The notes under the pieces were generated by a model, which was not told where the DNA came from, ran no database searches, and worked only from the letters and a program-made list of their open reading frames with translations. A stretch of 64,000 bases of DNA from an uncultured Pedosphaera sp. (GTDB lineage: Bacteria > Verrucomicrobiota > Verrucomicrobiia > Limisphaerales > Pedosphaeraceae). A program made the translations under genes and the position numbers. Positions 1 to 8,981 of the stretch are shown in pieces. Where the stretch lies: the NCBI GenBank assembly GCA_903918755.1, contig CAIXFN010000110.1, positions 62,001-126,000 on the forward strand. The letters run 5' to 3'. Within the stretch, counting starts at the first letter, position 1. Each line of letters opens with the position of its first letter.

Positions 1-1460
1 CGGGCCGGGGAGATGATCAAGACCATGGCCGAAAGGGCGAAAACCCCATAGGCACTCCACCGCCACCAATTCCGTCGGACCACCGTGCCCTGAGCGCTCC
101 CTCCGAGGAGAATGGGCGCCAAGTACCCGTAGTAAGGATTGAACAGGCGTGCTGTGGTGGCAAAAGCACCTTTGATCAGGAACGGGAACACCGCAACGAG
201 GGTGCCAAGGTGGAGCAGGACGAACTGACGGGGTTTCCCCACCGCTGGGCTGCGGGCCCGCCGACCAGCCAACCAACTGGCTCCCAGCAACAACATCAAC
301 CCGCAACCAATCCCGGCATTTTCCTCGATTTGCATTTCCGGCAACCGCAATTCCGCTGCGCCCGTTTCAAAGGATTTTGCCATCGCCGCCGCCAGGCCGG
401 GCGGAATCAACCGAACCATCAAGTGGTTCCAGGTAGACGCCAGCGGAAAAACGGGAGGAACCAAATTCTCGGTGAAAAGAACGAAAATATTGTGCCCAAT
501 GTGCAACATTGCATCTCCGTTACCGATAACAAGATGCTCCGCCGCGTTCCCCGTCCAATCCCCGCAATTCTTGATGTTGAGGGCCGCCATGGGCAGGAAG
601 GAGGCCAGCAAGGCGGCGCCCCCGACCAGAAGAGTCATCGTCAACCGACGGAACAACAGCCCGATTACCGGCAGGACCACGACCAGCCAGGGCAACCCCA
701 GGGGAATGGTGCTGGATTTGGCCCCCGTCATCATGGCTGCAGCCAGAATGGAACACCACAAGTCCGGCAGGGAACGGTTCGCGCGCGCCCGGAGCCCGAA
801 GTCCAGCGCCATCAGGGCGAGCATGCCGCTGAACAGGTCGTTGGCAATGCTGGCAGCTTGCAGGGTGTAGCAATAGCCGCTGGGCAACAACCACATCCAA
901 TACCAGGCCGCCCGTCGCGACACCCCCAACCGCGTCAGCAGGCTGAAGAACAACCCCGGGAGCAGTAAGAACGAAAAACCGTTGATCAAAAACAACAGGC
1001 GGTCAGTCCGCGTGAACAAGAGCAACGGGGCCGCCACCCATTCCCAACCGCAGGAGCGCGTATTGAGACGGTGGAAATTGGTATGAATCCACTCCCAGTG
1101 CCCGGCTTGAAACCAATAAAGAATCCGCGGCACCCGATAAGCCAGACCATCATAATTGGTGGGCGGATGCAGCGCCCCCCCGAGCAACGCCAACCCGGCC
1201 AGCACCAGAAAAGCCGCCGCAAACGGACGACGAAACCGTTTCCCCCAATTTCGTTTCCTTGCCCCACCGGCAGGCCCCTCCGGGAATAACCGGCGCCGGA
1301 ATCCGTAGCTCAAGGCTGCGCCCAGTAGCAAGCCAGCGGCATACCCGGCGAAATTTAATTGGCTCACCGCCGAGAGCACCCATCCGAGGCAGTTCAGATA
1401 AACACACACCAGCAGCCAGACCGTGACCGCGCGCGGAAGTTTTGCCGTAGAGGGTGACAT
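1..1460 (-). CDS. GT-C/ArnT-like integral membrane glycosyltransferase, C-terminus cut by window edge
   Basis: Reading leftwards from an ATG at 1460 the frame stays open to the window edge (486 codons visible). The protein starts MSPSTAKLPR and then has many hydrophobic segments separated by short basic loops. After the third hydrophobic segment comes a loop with PTNYDGLAYR (D104), which fits the acidic residue in the first large external loop of GT-C lipid-linked sugar transferases (family 39/83). Later segments include TGAKSSTIPLGLPWLVVV. By family knowledge such proteins transfer a sugar from a polyprenyl phosphate to a protein or lipid across the membrane; the substrate cannot be told. 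It is divergent from yajQ. The assignment rests on topology and the single motif, so a generic polytopic membrane protein remains possible. Confidence 0.65.
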   Translation of the reverse strand, partial: MSPSTAKLPRAVTVWLLVCVYLNCLGWVLSAVSQLNFAGYAAGLLLGAALSYGFRRRLFPEGPAGGARKRNWGKRFRRPFAAAFLVLAGLALLGGALHPPTNYDGLAYRVPRILYWFQAGHWEWIHTNFHRLNTRSCGWEWVAAPLLLFTRTDRLLFLINGFSFLLLPGLFFSLLTRLGVSRRAAWYWMWLLPSGYCYTLQAASIANDLFSGMLALMALDFGLRARANRSLPDLWCSILAAAMMTGAKSSTIPLGLPWLVVVLPVIGLLFRRLTMTLLVGGAALLASFLPMAALNIKNCGDWTGNAAEHLVIGNGDAMLHIGHNIFVLFTENLVPPVFPLASTWNHLMVRLIPPGLAAAMAKSFETGAAELRLPEMQIEENAGIGCGLMLLLGASWLAGRRARSPAVGKPRQFVLLHLGTLVAVFPFLIKGAFATTARLFNPYYGYLAPILLGGSAQGTVVRRNWWRWSAYGVFALSAMVLIISPA

Positions 1461-1624
1461 GGATCGGGATGCCAGGTTTAAGCGCCGGTTTCGGAGCCGC
1501 TGCCGGGGGCGCACGAGGATTCTGTGAAGTTCCGGTTCCGCATTGAGCGGCGCATCGTAGGTCCCTCCCCGCCGCCAGGTCAATCCCGCCTTTTCTTTTG
1601 TCTGGCATTGGCTAGAATTCGCCC

Positions 1625-2110
1625 ATGCCTTCATTCGACATAGTTTCGAAAGTGGACTCGATGGAAATCGAGAACGCCGTCAACCAGGCGAACAAAGAAC
1701 TGGCCAATCGCTTTGACCTCAAGGGAAGCAAAGCCGAAATCTTGCTCGAGAAAAACGAGATCAAACTTAGCGCCGAAGATAATTTTCGGGTCAAAATCCT
1801 CGTGGAAATCGTCCTCGGCAAACTCTCCAAACGCCAGATCAGCATGAAATGCATCGACAAAGGCGAACCGGATATCTCCCCCCTCGGACATGCCCGCCAG
1901 GTGATTAAAATCAAACAGGGCCTGGAATCGGACGTTGCCAAACAGATCACCGGTTTCATCCGGGAATCCAAATTCAAGGTCACCACCCAGATTCAAGGCG
2001 ACGCGGTCCGCGTCACCGGCAAGAATCGAGACGATTTACAGGACGTCATCGCCGCCGTCCGCGCCAAAGATTTCCCTGCCGCGGTCCAGTTCAATAATTT
2101 CCGGGAATAA
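1625..2110 (+). CDS. yajQ: YajQ family nucleotide-binding protein (UPF0234)
   Basis: 161 aa, the normal length of the family. It begins MPSFDIVSKVDSMEIENAVN and has the typical RFDLKGSKAEI strand-turn and the closing FPAAVQFNNFRE, both hallmarks of YajQ. The family folds as two ferredoxin-like domains; the Xanthomonas and Pseudomonas members bind cyclic di-GMP and act with transcription factors, while the role in most other bacteria is unknown. It is a cytosolic protein without signal or membrane segment. The gene stands alone, divergent from the glycosyltransferase gene and convergent with the ankyrin gene. The start is clear because the family always begins at this MPSFD motif. Confidence 0.95.
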   Translation: MPSFDIVSKVDSMEIENAVNQANKELANRFDLKGSKAEILLEKNEIKLSAEDNFRVKILVEIVLGKLSKRQISMKCIDKGEPDISPLGHARQVIKIKQGLESDVAKQITGFIRESKFKVTTQIQGDAVRVTGKNRDDLQDVIAAVRAKDFPAAVQFNNFRE

Positions 2111-2159
2111 AGTCGCTCACCACCGAGGGGCTGACGAGCATAACCGGCTTCGGCCAGGC

Positions 2160-3524
2160 TCAACCCGCCTTCCGCTTCCGGGCTCGCGGCCGGGAGAGCA
2201 GCACCGCCCGCACTCCGACTGGCAACTCCGCCCCCACTTCGGCCGGCCGTTCCGCCCCAGCCGCGAGGAGGGCGGCCACCACTCCCGGGTAATCCGCAGC
2301 TTGATTCCGTGGTTTCCGGGTCCGGGCCAGGCAGTGGTTGGAACCATGCAAAGCCCATCCCAAAGGCCGGGCTTGATACGTCGGCTCCATTGCGTTGACG
2401 GGTGCACGCGCCGCCAGCAGCAGCTGCACCAGTGGCACATTTCCCATCCAGCAGGCGTTATGCAAAGCCGTCGCTCCCTCGATCCCCCGCGCCGCCGGAT
2501 CAAATCCCGCGGCCAGCATCACCCGGACCGCCCGGAATTTGCCGTTCCAGGCCAACCGCGCCAGTAGTCCGCGATCGGCGGCGTCCACTTCCCGCACGAT
2601 TCCCGGGAACTGTTTCTGCCACGCCGCCACCGCCCGCGCATCCCCCCGCGCGGCGGCGGCGATAAACTCCTCTTGAGGAGTCAATTTTTTCGCCACGCCC
2701 CGAGCGCGCAGCAAGGCTAGGGCCGGCCCATGCCCCAAGCGCGCGGCTTGTTGATAAGGGGTCCAGCCATCGCGGTTCCGCAGCCGCAAATCCGCCCCCC
2801 GATCCGCCAGCAACTCCAGGATGCGTCGCCCACGCCCCTGCTCGATGGCGTGGTGCAACAGTGCGTCCCCGGAGCTGGGAGACCGCAAATTCGGATCGGC
2901 GCCATGATCCAGGAACACTTGCAATCCCGCCCGATCCTCAAAATCCAGTTTGCGATGGACCGCGTTCGTCCCGGGGATTTTCGCCCCGTGTTCCAGTAAC
3001 AACCGGGTGCAGGCGGAGTTTTTGAATTCCGCCGAGTGGTAGAGCGACTCCCCATCGTCGGGATTGGCCCCGGCTGCCAGCAGGAGTTTTGTCACGCCCG
3101 CATGATTGGCGGCGCCGGCCGCGCCATACAGTGCTGACAACCTATATTCATCGGGCTGGCCTGGCTGGAAGGTATGCCCCGCATTGGGGTCCGCACCATG
3201 GCGCAACAATTCGCGCACCACCCGCATGAAGTCAACTTGACGGGTGCGGTCCGTGCGAAAAATGTCGGAAAAGCAGGCATACAACAGCGGCGGCCACTGC
3301 CGCGGTCCGCCCACCGTCACCGCGAGGAGTGGTTGCCGGCGAAGTTCCTCCGCCACAAATCCCGCCTCCCCCACGGCGCACGCCGCGTAAAAACCGGCCC
3401 GGCCCAGGCGCGGTTCCCGGCGCAGCATGGCCAGGGCGCGGGCGGGCTCATTGCGACAGGCGTAGTCAGTCATTTGATCCGCGCGAGCCAGCTGCTTCCG
3501 GTTTGCCGCAGTTGATTTTACCAT
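2160..3524 (-). CDS. Ankyrin-repeat protein
   Basis: 454 aa from the ATG at 3524. Ankyrin repeats fill most of the chain, with recurrent units such as LLRHGADPNAGH, LLLAAGANPDDG, LLEHGAKIPG, FLDHGADPNLRS and LLADRGADLRLRNRDGWTP. This is a protein-binding scaffold with no enzymatic motif and no signal peptide, so it is probably cytosolic. The frame stays open further upstream to 3722, but that stretch is Arg/Pro-rich and lies over the 5' end of the divergent cytochrome gene. ATG 3524 (MVKSTAANRK) or ATG 3473 (MTDYACRNEP) is the likelier start. The partner is unknown. Convergent with yajQ, with a short gap. Confidence 0.8.
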   Translation of the reverse strand: MVKSTAANRKQLARADQMTDYACRNEPARALAMLRREPRLGRAGFYAACAVGEAGFVAEELRRQPLLAVTVGGPRQWPPLLYACFSDIFRTDRTRQVDFMRVVRELLRHGADPNAGHTFQPGQPDEYRLSALYGAAGAANHAGVTKLLLAAGANPDDGESLYHSAEFKNSACTRLLLEHGAKIPGTNAVHRKLDFEDRAGLQVFLDHGADPNLRSPSSGDALLHHAIEQGRGRRILELLADRGADLRLRNRDGWTPYQQAARLGHGPALALLRARGVAKKLTPQEEFIAAAARGDARAVAAWQKQFPGIVREVDAADRGLLARLAWNGKFRAVRVMLAAGFDPAARGIEGATALHNACWMGNVPLVQLLLAARAPVNAMEPTYQARPLGWALHGSNHCLARTRKPRNQAADYPGVVAALLAAGAERPAEVGAELPVGVRAVLLSRPRARKRKAG

Positions 3525-3631
3525 CCCCTTTTTTAGAAAAACTACTGGCCCACGGCAAGCTCCCGGTGGGCGTAGAAGCGATCGCAAGAATTGATTGCCC
3601 GTTTCCACCTGCTCCGCGTAAACTGTCCTGC

Positions 3632-5533
3632 GTGACGCGCCGCCCCATGCTTCTGTCTTTGGTGCCCTGGCTCGCCGCCGCGGCTTGCGCGGCCGGTGCC
3701 GGGACGGAATCGGCGATGGCACTCTGGAGCGGCAAGGTCCAGCCCTTGCTGGATGTAAACTGCGTCAAATGCCATGGCCCGCTCCAGCAAAAGGGCGGTC
3801 TGGAACTCGATAATCTCGCGATGGTGCTGAAAGGCGGGGACGATGGCACCGTCGTGAAGCCGGGCCAACCGCAGGACAGCCGCCTCTTCAAGAATCTCGC
3901 CCCGGATACCGATCCGCACATGCCGCCCAAAAAGCAGCTGACGGACGGCGAACGCGATGTCATCCGCGATTGGATTGCCGCCCTGCCCGCCACCCCGGTC
4001 ACGACCATCACTGCGGCGGCGCCCGCCCAATCCGCGCGCCAATTCGATTCTCCTACCCTGGCCATTGACACCTTCCTCGCCGAGGGCTGGCAGCAACGCG
4101 GCGTCACTCCCGCCCCGCCCGTGGATGAGCGCACTTGGGCCCGGCGGATGTACCTGGATGTGGCCGGCCGCATCCCCACTCCGGCGGAGTTGGCCGAATT
4201 TCTGGCCGCCCCGACCGAGACCCGGCGCGGCGCCCTGGTGGACCGGTTGCTCGCGTCAGACGATTACCCGGTGCGGATGCGGGAGCTTTGGGATGTTTTT
4301 CTGATGGGCCGCCCAAGGCGGGAAAGCAACAGCGAACAGCGCAAGGAAAAGGGTTGGTGGCCGTTTCTCGAACACGCCTTCCACGCCAATCGACCCTGGA
4401 ACGAAATTGTCCGGGATTTCCTCATCGCCCGCCCGGATGCAAAAGAGGAGAAGGGTGCCGCCTGGTTCCTTTATGAGCGCCGCGATAACCACCAGGCCAT
4501 CGCCGAGGCGGTCGCGCCCGTGGTTTACGGCACGCGGATCGACTGCGCGCAATGCCACGATCACCCGCTCGCCCGCGAAATCAAACAGGCACACTACTGG
4601 GGACTCGTAGCTGCCTTCAATCGCGGCAAAAACGTCGAGGGCCAGACCGCGGTCAGCGAATCGGCGGTGGGCGGCTTCATCAATTTCACCAACCTCAAAA
4701 AGGAATCCCAACCGGCCATCGTCACCCTGCTCTCCGGCGGCACCATTCCGGAAGACCGCCCCGCCGCCGACCAGAAGGAAAAGGATGACGACGAGAAATA
4801 CGTGGACCCCCAGTCCAAGGTCCGCGTGCCCAAATTCTCCCGGCGCGCCGCCTTCGCCGAGGCGGCCACGCACGAAAACCCACTGCTGGCTCGCGCTTTC
4901 GTCAACCGCATGTGGGCCGCCCTGCTGGGTCGCGGCATTGTGCAACCCCCGGACCAAATGAACGCCCGCAATGCCCCCAGCCATCCCGAATTGCTGGACT
5001 GGCTGGCGCAGGATTTTGCGACGCATCATTGCGATATCCAGCGTGTGGTGCGCGGCATTATTTTGAGTCGCGCTTACGCGCTCGCGGGTGGCGACAGTCC
5101 GCCCGAAACCTTCGCGGCCGCGGCAGAACGCCCCCTGTCGGCGGAGCAACTCGCGCGGTCGTGGCGGATCGCCGCCGGTCTGCCGCCGACCGACGACGCC
5201 CTGCGCCGCGCGGCCGTCACCGCCCTGCCCGCCGTGCTCTCGCAGGATTATAACCCGACCTACCAACAGGCGCAGTTCCTGGCCAATTCACCATTGCTGG
5301 CCGGCCTGCTCAAAGCCGAACCCGGCGGCACGGTGGCCCGGATTGTCGCGCTGAAGGAACCCGCCGAACGCGTGCGGGAAGCCTTCCTCGCCGCCTATCA
5401 ACGTCCCCCCACTCCGGAGGAAATGGCGCCTGCCACCGCCCTGCTCGCGACCGAAACTGGCGATCCCGCCGCCGCCGTCCGCGAACTGCTGTGGGCCTTG
5501 CTGACGAGTGCGGAATTTTTGACCATGCCCTGA
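3632..5533 (+). CDS. PSD1-type cytochrome c protein (PSCyt1-DUF1549-DUF1553)
   Basis: 633 aa from GTG 3632; ATG 3647 is the alternative, but the GTG start gives a better signal peptide (TRRP before the hydrophobic core). Domains in order: a planctomycete cytochrome c domain with a CVKCH heme site near residue 43, DUF1549 (TWARRMYLDVAGRIPTPAEL) with a second CAQCHDHP site near residue 305, and DUF1553 (ENPLLARAFVNRMWAALLGR). This architecture is characteristic of Planctomycetes and Verrucomicrobia and is almost always followed by a DUF1501 gene, as here, 2 bp downstream. The protein is expected in the periplasm. Its biochemical role is not established; a link to polysaccharide breakdown or electron transfer is often suggested. 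Confidence 0.9.
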   Translation: MTRRPMLLSLVPWLAAAACAAGAGTESAMALWSGKVQPLLDVNCVKCHGPLQQKGGLELDNLAMVLKGGDDGTVVKPGQPQDSRLFKNLAPDTDPHMPPKKQLTDGERDVIRDWIAALPATPVTTITAAAPAQSARQFDSPTLAIDTFLAEGWQQRGVTPAPPVDERTWARRMYLDVAGRIPTPAELAEFLAAPTETRRGALVDRLLASDDYPVRMRELWDVFLMGRPRRESNSEQRKEKGWWPFLEHAFHANRPWNEIVRDFLIARPDAKEEKGAAWFLYERRDNHQAIAEAVAPVVYGTRIDCAQCHDHPLAREIKQAHYWGLVAAFNRGKNVEGQTAVSESAVGGFINFTNLKKESQPAIVTLLSGGTIPEDRPAADQKEKDDDEKYVDPQSKVRVPKFSRRAAFAEAATHENPLLARAFVNRMWAALLGRGIVQPPDQMNARNAPSHPELLDWLAQDFATHHCDIQRVVRGIILSRAYALAGGDSPPETFAAAAERPLSAEQLARSWRIAAGLPPTDDALRRAAVTALPAVLSQDYNPTYQQAQFLANSPLLAGLLKAEPGGTVARIVALKEPAERVREAFLAAYQRPPTPEEMAPATALLATETGDPAAAVRELLWALLTSAEFLTMP

Positions 5534-5535
5534 CC

Positions 5536-6870
5536 ATGAAAACCGAACCCGCCAATCCCGCGCCAGGCGCCTGTCCGGTGGACGAACATCGCCTGCACCG
5601 GCGACTGTTCATCAAGGGCCTGACGGGGGGCGCCGCCGCCACCGTCGCCAGTTTCACGGGTTTGTTCCAAAATCCCCTCTTCGCCGCGGCCACCAAGAAG
5701 GCGCAAAAGCATTGCATCCTCCTCTGGCTGTGCGGCGCGCCGAGTCAGTTTGAGACGTGGGATCCCAAACCCGGTCGTCCGAGTGGGGGACCCTTTGGCA
5801 GCATCCCGACAAAGATTCCCGGGGTCCATTTTTCCTCCCTGATGCCCCGCTGCGCCAGCATCGCGGACAAGCTGAACATTGTCCGCAGCATGAAGACCGC
5901 GCAGCCGGAACACCTGCAGGCCATCACTCTCTTGCAACGTGGCAATCCCGAGCGCGCCGGGTTCACCCGCCCCACCCTCGGCAGTGTGTGTTCGCAAGCC
6001 ATGGGGCAACTGGATTCGCCGCTTCCGAATTTCATCTTTCTGGATCCGATTCCGGGCGGTAATGAATTTGAAACTTTCAAGGCGGGCAATTGGGCCGGCT
6101 GGCTGGGCGCCGAACACGCCCCGGTGCGGCTCGGCGGCGATTACACGCAGTTACTCGGGACCGCCGCGGAAAGCATCCCCCAGCACGACCGGGAATCCCG
6201 CGAAACGCTGCGCCGTTTCCTCACCGCCAAATTCGAACGCGACCGCCGGAGCACTATCGCCCGGGGACAAAATGCCGCCTTTGATCGGCTCAAGGGCATG
6301 GCCGCGAGTGCTGATCTCTTTGATGTCAACAAACTCCCGCCCCAGGACCGGGAACGCTACGGCCCCGGTAGTTTTGCGCAGCACTCCCTGATGGCCCGTC
6401 ACCTCGTGGAAAAGGGCGCACCCTTTGTCATGGTGGCCAATGGCATGAATTGGGATAATCACGTCTTCCAGCACGAAATCCACCAGATGCTCGTGCCGGA
6501 ACTTGACCGCGTCCTGTTCCACCTCATCAACGACCTCGAAGAACGCGGGTTGCTGGACAGCACCCTCGTCGTCGCCATGGGTGAATTCGGCCGCACCCCC
6601 TGGCTGAATGCCGCGCGCGGACGCGACCATTATCCCCACGCCTGGAGCATGATGATGACCGGCTGCGGCCTCAAACGGGGCGTCGTCACCGGCGCCACGG
6701 ATATTGACGGCGTGGACGTGATTGAATCGCCGTTCAACGAACAAAATCTGTTCGCGACCATTTTCACGGCGCTCGGGCTGGACCCCTACGCCGAATTCGA
6801 CCTGCCGGGAATGCCCACGTTTCACCGCGTGGAAAACCAGGCTGAACCCATCCGCGCCATTCTGGCCTGA
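5536..6870 (+). CDS. DUF1501 family protein (Tat-exported sulfatase-like)
   Basis: 444 aa. The N-terminus holds a Tat-like signal, HRRLFIKGLTGGAAATVASF, around residues 21-40, so export as a folded protein is likely. DUF1501 features seen are WLCGAPSQFETWDPKPG, the NIVRSMKTAQPEHLQA segment, and the C-terminal MGEFGRTPWLNAARGRDHYP block. The family is related to the alkaline phosphatase/sulfatase superfamily but its activity is unproven. The start ATG 5536 follows the stop of the PSD1 gene by 2 bp, so the two are almost certainly co-transcribed and translationally linked. The WD40 gene follows after 8 bp, completing a typical three-gene cassette. Confidence 0.93.
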   Translation: MKTEPANPAPGACPVDEHRLHRRLFIKGLTGGAAATVASFTGLFQNPLFAAATKKAQKHCILLWLCGAPSQFETWDPKPGRPSGGPFGSIPTKIPGVHFSSLMPRCASIADKLNIVRSMKTAQPEHLQAITLLQRGNPERAGFTRPTLGSVCSQAMGQLDSPLPNFIFLDPIPGGNEFETFKAGNWAGWLGAEHAPVRLGGDYTQLLGTAAESIPQHDRESRETLRRFLTAKFERDRRSTIARGQNAAFDRLKGMAASADLFDVNKLPPQDRERYGPGSFAQHSLMARHLVEKGAPFVMVANGMNWDNHVFQHEIHQMLVPELDRVLFHLINDLEERGLLDSTLVVAMGEFGRTPWLNAARGRDHYPHAWSMMMTGCGLKRGVVTGATDIDGVDVIESPFNEQNLFATIFTALGLDPYAEFDLPGMPTFHRVENQAEPIRAILA

Positions 6871-6878
6871 ACGCCAAC

Positions 6879-7961
6879 ATGAAGCTCACCCACACTCACG
6901 ATCACAAGCTTCCGACCGGCGTCCTCGGCCTCGCCGTAACACCCGATGGCAGCACTGCCTTCGCCGCCTGCGCGGACGGTTTGATTCACCAGGTGGACAC
7001 CACCAGCGGTAAAGCTTTGGAATTCACGGAAAAGCACGCGACGTATGCCAGCGGCTGCGTTCTTTTGCCGGATGGACGCACCCTCATCTCTGGCGGCTAT
7101 GATGGCATCCTGCTTTGGCACGATGTCGCCACCCGCCAATGTGTTCGGCGGGTGGCCGCCCACCAATTCTGGAACTGGCAACTTGCCCTGTCCCCCGACG
7201 GACGCCACGTCGCCACCACCACTGGCCAGTATCTACCCGGCGGTTGGAAATACGAACCCGCGGCCGAGACCGAACCGTCCGTCAAAGTGTTTTCCACCGA
7301 ATCCGGGGAACTCATCGCCGCCTTGAGTCACGTGCCCCCCGTCACCAGTTGCGCATTCAGCCCGGACGGAAAGCATCTGGCCACCGGCAACCTGATGGGC
7401 GAGGTGCGGATCTGGGAACTCGCCACCGCCGGAAATTCCGCAACTCGCCACGGCGAGCCTGTGGCCCAATGGACCTCCCCGGACTTCACTTCCTGGGGCA
7501 CGGTGAAAACCCATCATTATTGCGGCGGCATTTACGCGCTTGCGTTTGCCCCCGATGGCACCACTCTGCTCGCCTGCGGCATGGGGCCCATGAGTGATCC
7601 CATGGCCGGCAACGGCAAGATGACCTGGCAGCGCTGGAACTGGCGGGAAGGAAAGAAAATTGATCAGATCAAGGACGGCCAACACGGCTCCGGCCTCATG
7701 GAAGCCCTGGTCTGGCACCCTAACGGCCAACACTTCCTGATGGCTGGCCGCCAGGCCCAGGGCACCTGGAACGCTGCTGTTTTCAACGCCCCCGATGGCA
7801 GCCTGGTTACTTCGCTCGACACCAAGAAGCGCATCACCCACGCCCGCTTCACCCCCGACGGCCAAACCCTCATCCTCGCGGGTGCCAACGGGCAACCGGA
7901 GCGCAAAGACGGAAAATGGCCCGCCTGGGGCCGAATCCAGGTTTTCCGGGTGGAGACGTAA
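6879..7961 (+). CDS. WD40 beta-propeller protein
   Basis: 360 aa made of WD40-type blades: repeated units with hydrophobic-SPDG or -TPDG turns (LAVTPDGSTAFAAC, LALSPDGRHVATTT, CAFSPDGKHLATGN, LAFAPDGTTLLACG, ARFTPDGQTLILAG), about seven in total. No signal peptide is evident, although its two upstream partners are exported. It is the third gene of the PSD1-DUF1501 cassette (8 bp gap). In many Planctomycetes the WD40 domain is fused to the cytochrome, so a shared complex or shared process is a reasonable inference. No catalytic residues are recognisable. Confidence 0.88.
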   Translation: MKLTHTHDHKLPTGVLGLAVTPDGSTAFAACADGLIHQVDTTSGKALEFTEKHATYASGCVLLPDGRTLISGGYDGILLWHDVATRQCVRRVAAHQFWNWQLALSPDGRHVATTTGQYLPGGWKYEPAAETEPSVKVFSTESGELIAALSHVPPVTSCAFSPDGKHLATGNLMGEVRIWELATAGNSATRHGEPVAQWTSPDFTSWGTVKTHHYCGGIYALAFAPDGTTLLACGMGPMSDPMAGNGKMTWQRWNWREGKKIDQIKDGQHGSGLMEALVWHPNGQHFLMAGRQAQGTWNAAVFNAPDGSLVTSLDTKKRITHARFTPDGQTLILAGANGQPERKDGKWPAWGRIQVFRVET

Positions 7962-8018
7962 ACAAGTCAACGCTCCATCAGTCGGCCGATCACCCGCCTT
8001 CGAAGAAATCCAAGAAGA

Positions 8019-8054
8019 ACGCCGCAGGAATTCTCCTTTTCGGCGTCTTTTCTT
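8019..8054 (+). terminator. Candidate terminator of the PSD1-DUF1501-WD40 cassette
   Basis: 58 bp after the WD40 stop, ACGCCG (8019-8024) pairs with CGGCGT (8041-8046), enclosing an inner AGGA/TCCT stem, and is followed by CTTTTCTTCG. The T-run is interrupted, so termination strength is uncertain. Confidence 0.5.
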
Positions 8055-8090
8055 CGTGTCCTCCGTGGCTTCGTGTGAAATCTCCCGGTC

Positions 8091-8966
8091 CTATTTCTCC
8101 GGCTTCGCTTTCCGTGCGCTCGGATCTCCCGTAGGTGGCGGCGCGTGATCTTCCTTCGCTGGGGGACCCAACCACTCGGTCAAAATCGGCTTCAGCCCGT
8201 CCGCCCAAACCTGATAACCCGGCAACGCGGGATGCAGCTTATCCCGTGCGTTCATCATCCCCGGAAACAACCGCCCTTCCCCATCCGCCAACTTGTCATT
8301 CACATTCAAGAAGCGCACCGTTGCTCCGTCCGCCCATTTCGCGAGGTTTTGATTAATGTGGTTGATGGTCGACATCATTTCCATGTGATCGTTCCGCGGA
8401 AAAATTCCGGTGAGAATGATCCGTGCCCCGGGTGCCTTGCTTCGACAAAGTTCCACAATGGTCTGGATTCCCCGCGTCACCGCCGCCACCGTCTCGTCCC
8501 CCGCCGGCAGGCTTCCCACGTTGTTCGCCCCCGCCAGCACCACGATCACCTTGGGATTCACCCCATCGAGTTCACCGTGACTGAGCCGCCACAGGATGTG
8601 CTGCGTTAGGTCCGCCCCCCAGCCAAAATTCCCGGCGTTCCAACCAAAGAAATTAGTCGTCCAATTGGCCAAAAAATCCCGGTATTGGACATCGCTGGTG
8701 CCCCAGCGGCGCGTGATGGAGTCGCCAACAAAATAAACGTCAATGCCACCTTTTTTGGCCTTCTCCAGCAGTTCCAAATGCGCCTGTTGGGAATTTGCGT
8801 CCGTGCGCGGCGCGGGCTGATCCGGTGCCGCCATGGTAAACCCGCCTCGGGCTGGGCGGTTCGTGGATATCCCTTCGGCGGGAGGCACGGTCTGGCCATT
8901 AAGGCTGACGACCGAAAACCAGCCCGCCAGCAACGCCACCCACTGGCCGCGGAAATAGTTTCGCAT
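8091..8966 (-). CDS. Secreted GDSL/SGNH-family hydrolase
   Basis: 291 aa with an N-terminal signal peptide (hydrophobic VALLAGWFSVVSLNG). The SGNH blocks are all visible: block I VYFVGDSITRRWG with the nucleophile Ser83, block II GNFGWGADLT (Gly), block III VLAGANNVG (Asn), and block V DKLHPALPGY with the catalytic Asp/His. The family comprises esterases and lipases; the closest look is to the platelet-activating-factor acetylhydrolase-like / carbohydrate esterase group. It lies 15 bp downstream of the CE15-like esterase gene on the same strand, suggesting a two-gene operon that removes ester groups from plant polysaccharide. The C-terminal tail is Lys/Pro-rich. Confidence 0.9.
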   Translation of the reverse strand: MRNYFRGQWVALLAGWFSVVSLNGQTVPPAEGISTNRPARGGFTMAAPDQPAPRTDANSQQAHLELLEKAKKGGIDVYFVGDSITRRWGTSDVQYRDFLANWTTNFFGWNAGNFGWGADLTQHILWRLSHGELDGVNPKVIVVLAGANNVGSLPAGDETVAAVTRGIQTIVELCRSKAPGARIILTGIFPRNDHMEMMSTINHINQNLAKWADGATVRFLNVNDKLADGEGRLFPGMMNARDKLHPALPGYQVWADGLKPILTEWLGPPAKEDHAPPPTGDPSARKAKPEK

Positions 8967-8981
8967 GACGGAATCCCGGGA

